Assembly (NCBI RefSeq): GCF_022378355.1
Contig: NZ_JAKMAJ010000001.1
Location: 310,001-374,000 of the forward strand
Direction of reading: 5' to 3'
Length of the DNA: 64,000 nucleotides
From: Brenneria bubanii
Lineage (GTDB): Bacteria > Pseudomonadota > Gammaproteobacteria > Enterobacterales > Enterobacteriaceae
Shown piece by piece: positions 61,483 to 64,000 of the stretch. The first letter of the stretch is position 1. Every line of letters begins with the position of its first letter. The notes beneath the pieces were generated by a model. It saw only the letters and a program-made list of their open reading frames with translations. It made no database searches and had not been told where the DNA came from. A program made the translations under genes and the position numbers.

Positions 61483-64000
61483 AAATACTGAGTCTGCGAT
61501 TAAAAAACCTCAACGCCCTGAAAGGCGAATGGAAAATCGACTTCACCCAGCCCCCCTTCTCCAGCAACGGTTTGTTTGCCATCACCGGTCCGACCGGCGC
61601 AGGAAAAACCACGCTGCTGGATGCCATTTGCCTGGCGCTGTATCACGAAACGCCGCGGTTAAAAAACATCTCCGCCAGTCAGAATGAATTAATGACCCGC
61701 AATACCGCGGACTGCCTGGCCGAAGTGGAGTTCGAGGTCAAGGGCGTCGGCTACCGCGCCTTCTGGAGCCAGCGCCGGGCCAGAAATTCACCGGATGGCA
61801 ATCTGCAAACGCCGAAGGCGGAACTCGCGCGGATCGATGACGGCAGAATACTGTGTGAAAAACTGACAGAAAAACTCAGCATGACCGCCGATATTACCGG
61901 ATTGGATTTTGGCCGCTTCACCCGTTCGATGATGTTGTCGCAGGGGCAATTCGCCGCGTTTCTGAATGCGGATGCCAACGAACGCGCCGAACTGCTGGAA
62001 GAACTGACCGGCACCGATATCTATGGCCTGATTTCCGAACGCGTGTTCGACCGGCACAAGCAGGCCAGAATAGCCTTGGATACGCTACAGGCGCGCGCTT
62101 CAGGAATTGAGTTATTGAATGACGAACAGCGCCAGTTGCTGGAAACGCAGTTGTCATCATTAACGCAGCAGGAGCAGTCGCTTATTGCCGAGCGAGAGCA
62201 AGTGCTCACTTATCAACGCTGGCTTGAACAAGAGGAAGGCTATCAACGGTCGCTCGCTGCCAGCAAGACCCGGCGCGACGACGCGGAAACGGCGATCCGG
62301 CAGGCGCAACCGCGGCTCGAGCGTCTGGCGCAAAACGAACCGGCGGAAAAACTCCGCCCGAGCCAGCAGAACAGGGAACGCTACCGGCTGGAGTTGTCGG
62401 CGTTGTCACAACAGATGACCAGCCTGCTGGAACAGCAAGAAACACAGCTATCGGCCGTCAGCGCGCTACGCCAACAGGAAGAGCGGGCCCTGCTTGACTT
62501 GCGTCAGCACGCTGATCATCGGCGGCGGCAGGAGGTGCTGATCAGCGAACGCGTGATACCGCTGGATCATCAAATAGACAATCTGCAACAGCAGTGCGAG
62601 AAACTGCGCCAGGATCTGGCTCAGGTGCAAAAACGCCTGACTGACGATCAGCATAAACTTGAGCAGGCCGACAAACAGCATCGGCTTACCCGCCAGCGGG
62701 TTGAACAACTGGACGGCTATTGCCGCCAACACCCGCATCATCAGCACTGGGGAGAGAATCTTTCCCTGTGGCGAACTCAGTTTCAGCGCCAACAGCAGTT
62801 TGAACAAGAGCTGGCGAATCTGAAAGAAAAACAGGCCGGCTACAGGCAACAATCAGAGCAGCTACATCAACAGGCGATTCAATTAGCCGCTCAGCATGCC
62901 GAACGCCAGCGCGAGGTCGAGCTGGCTCAGCGACAGTTCGACCAACATCAGCAACAGCGCCGAGAGCAGGAAACTCAACGGTCTGTCGCCGCGTTGAGTC
63001 AGCAACTGAGTCAGTCCATTGCTCTGCGCCCCGCGCGGCAGCAGTTGGCCACCCTCAGCGCATTATTTCAGCAGCAGTTCGAGAACCGTCGGCAGTTGGA
63101 AATCCAGCTAGCGCAAACACAGACGCAGATCGCGCGGTTGGCGGCATTGCGCCAACAGCAACGCCATACTTATGACCAGCGCCATCAGCACCTGATCGAT
63201 CTGGATAATCATTTCCAGTTGGAAAAGCGCATCGTTCAATTGGAAGAAGAGCGGGGACGGCTTCAGCCGAATGAAGCCTGTCCGCTATGCGGCTCGACAC
63301 ACCATCCGGCCATTGAGCGCTATCAGGCAATACAACCATCAGCGACTGAACAACGCCTGCAACAGTTACGTCAGGATGTCGCAGCGTTGGAAAGCGCGCT
63401 GGCGCATACCGACGCGCAACACGCCGCATGCCTACAGCAGCTTCAACAGCAGCAGCAAGCGCTTACTCACATGGACAAGGAGTATCAAGGCTTGCTGCGT
63501 CAATGGCAGGAAGTCAGTGAGCGCTTACAAGGGAACTTCACTCCCGAGCAATTCGCCGAGATAACCGAGTGGCTGGCGCAGAGCGAAGCGCATGAGCAAC
63601 GCATTCAACAACAGATTGCAGCTGGCGAACAGGTGCAACGACAGTGGCAGGAAAGTAAGGATTCACTGACTCACGTCACAACCCAGAGACAGCTGACGCT
63701 TGAAAAAATCACGCTCAATAGCGAGAAGCAAAAAACGCTGAAAAACGCCCAGACTGAACTGGCGCTGTCTCTGCAACAGCGACTGACGCAACAGGCCGAG
63801 CATCTGTCGGCGCTGGAGCAAGCCCTGACCGGTTTCGGCCTGAAGGTGCCGGGTATCGAGGCGCAATCCCTCTGGCTGGCGCAGCGCGATGAAGAGTGGC
63901 AAAAGTGGAAAGCGATTGAACAGGAACAACGGCAGCTATCGAACCGCTTGACGGCCTGCGCGGCTGAGCGCCAGCACCTCGCGACAACGCTTCAGGAAAT
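61479..64000 (+). CDS. sbcC: SbcCD nuclease ATPase subunit SbcC, 5' part
   Basis: SMC/Rad50-like ATPase partner of SbcD. The start ATGA overlaps the sbcD stop. About 840 codons are in the window and the frame is open at the right edge (E. coli 1048 residues). Walker [10 protein letters not shown] is near residue 40, and the Q-loop QGQFAAFL follows at about 155. A long coiled coil rich in Gln and Leu then runs to the zinc hook CPLC at residues 601-604, after which the return coil begins. The C-terminal ATPase half lies outside. Confidence 0.95.
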   Translation, partial: MKILSLRLKNLNALKGEWKIDFTQPPFSSNGLFAITGPTGAGKTTLLDAICLALYHETPRLKNISASQNELMTRNTADCLAEVEFEVKGVGYRAFWSQRRARNSPDGNLQTPKAELARIDDGRILCEKLTEKLSMTADITGLDFGRFTRSMMLSQGQFAAFLNADANERAELLEELTGTDIYGLISERVFDRHKQARIALDTLQARASGIELLNDEQRQLLETQLSSLTQQEQSLIAEREQVLTYQRWLEQEEGYQRSLAASKTRRDDAETAIRQAQPRLERLAQNEPAEKLRPSQQNRERYRLELSALSQQMTSLLEQQETQLSAVSALRQQEERALLDLRQHADHRRRQEVLISERVIPLDHQIDNLQQQCEKLRQDLAQVQKRLTDDQHKLEQADKQHRLTRQRVEQLDGYCRQHPHHQHWGENLSLWRTQFQRQQQFEQELANLKEKQAGYRQQSEQLHQQAIQLAAQHAERQREVELAQRQFDQHQQQRREQETQRSVAALSQQLSQSIALRPARQQLATLSALFQQQFENRRQLEIQLAQTQTQIARLAALRQQQRHTYDQRHQHLIDLDNHFQLEKRIVQLEEERGRLQPNEACPLCGSTHHPAIERYQAIQPSATEQRLQQLRQDVAALESALAHTDAQHAACLQQLQQQQQALTHMDKEYQGLLRQWQEVSERLQGNFTPEQFAEITEWLAQSEAHEQRIQQQIAAGEQVQRQWQESKDSLTHVTTQRQLTLEKITLNSEKQKTLKNAQTELALSLQQRLTQQAEHLSALEQALTGFGLKVPGIEAQSLWLAQRDEEWQKWKAIEQEQRQLSNRLTACAAERQHLATTLQE

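Overview
The window is a stretch of enterobacterial chromosome. Nearly every gene has a close Escherichia coli relative, and gene order follows the E. coli block from sbcC-sbcD-phoBR to amtB-tesB, read here in the opposite direction. Several features suggest a plant-associated Pectobacteriaceae genome such as Brenneria, Pectobacterium or Dickeya: an extra 2-Cys peroxiredoxin beside acpH, a PstS-like gene behind phoR, and missing E. coli neighbours (fadM, ybaE, cof, yajO, pgpA, tsx, malZ). That placement is inference; no 16S or other marker gene is present. I saw no rRNA, tRNA, CRISPR array, prophage or insertion sequence.

Layout. 1-7.8 kb: end of tesB, the ammonium module glnK-amtB with an NtrC/sigma-54 promoter, the heterodimeric ABC exporter mdlAB, decR and queC. 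7.9-18.1 kb: protein quality control (ybaV, ppiD, hupB, lon with a heat-shock promoter, clpX, clpP, tig, bolA). 18.4-27.4 kb: yajG, ampG, the cytochrome bo oxidase operon cyoABCDE and the MFS gene yajR. 27.5-34.6 kb: an accessory insertion absent from E. coli at this place, holding a periplasmic amino-acid-binding protein, a fused permease-ATPase and a PutA without its DNA-binding domain. 34.6-46.4 kb: yajQ, panE, yajL, thiI, the isoprenoid operon xseB-ispA-dxs, the thiamin/riboflavin/transcription genes thiL-nusB-ribE-ribD-nrdR and the lipoprotein yajI. 46.5-52.8 kb: queA-tgt-yajC-secD-secF and acpH. 52.8-64 kb: OxyR-type peroxiredoxin, proY, brnQ, phoB-phoR plus a PstS-like gene, and sbcD-sbcC, which runs off the right edge.

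The most interesting part is the insertion. Its first gene has a near-consensus sigma-54 promoter (27793-27808) and a symmetrical NtrC-type site about 260 bp upstream (27550-27566), the same logic as glnK-amtB 25 kb away. With the autoregulatory ribbon-helix-helix domain missing from PutA, the cluster looks like a nitrogen-scavenging uptake and catabolism module for proline or a proline-yielding compound, under general nitrogen control instead of PutA self-repression. The cluster's substrate cannot be read from sequence.

Other points: a very good OxyR site before the peroxiredoxin gene; a three-repeat Pho box before phoB; an orphan PstS-like protein coupled to phoBR; a His/Met-rich repeated tail on CyoA; loss of pgpA next to thiL; and two candidate small ORFs of low confidence.
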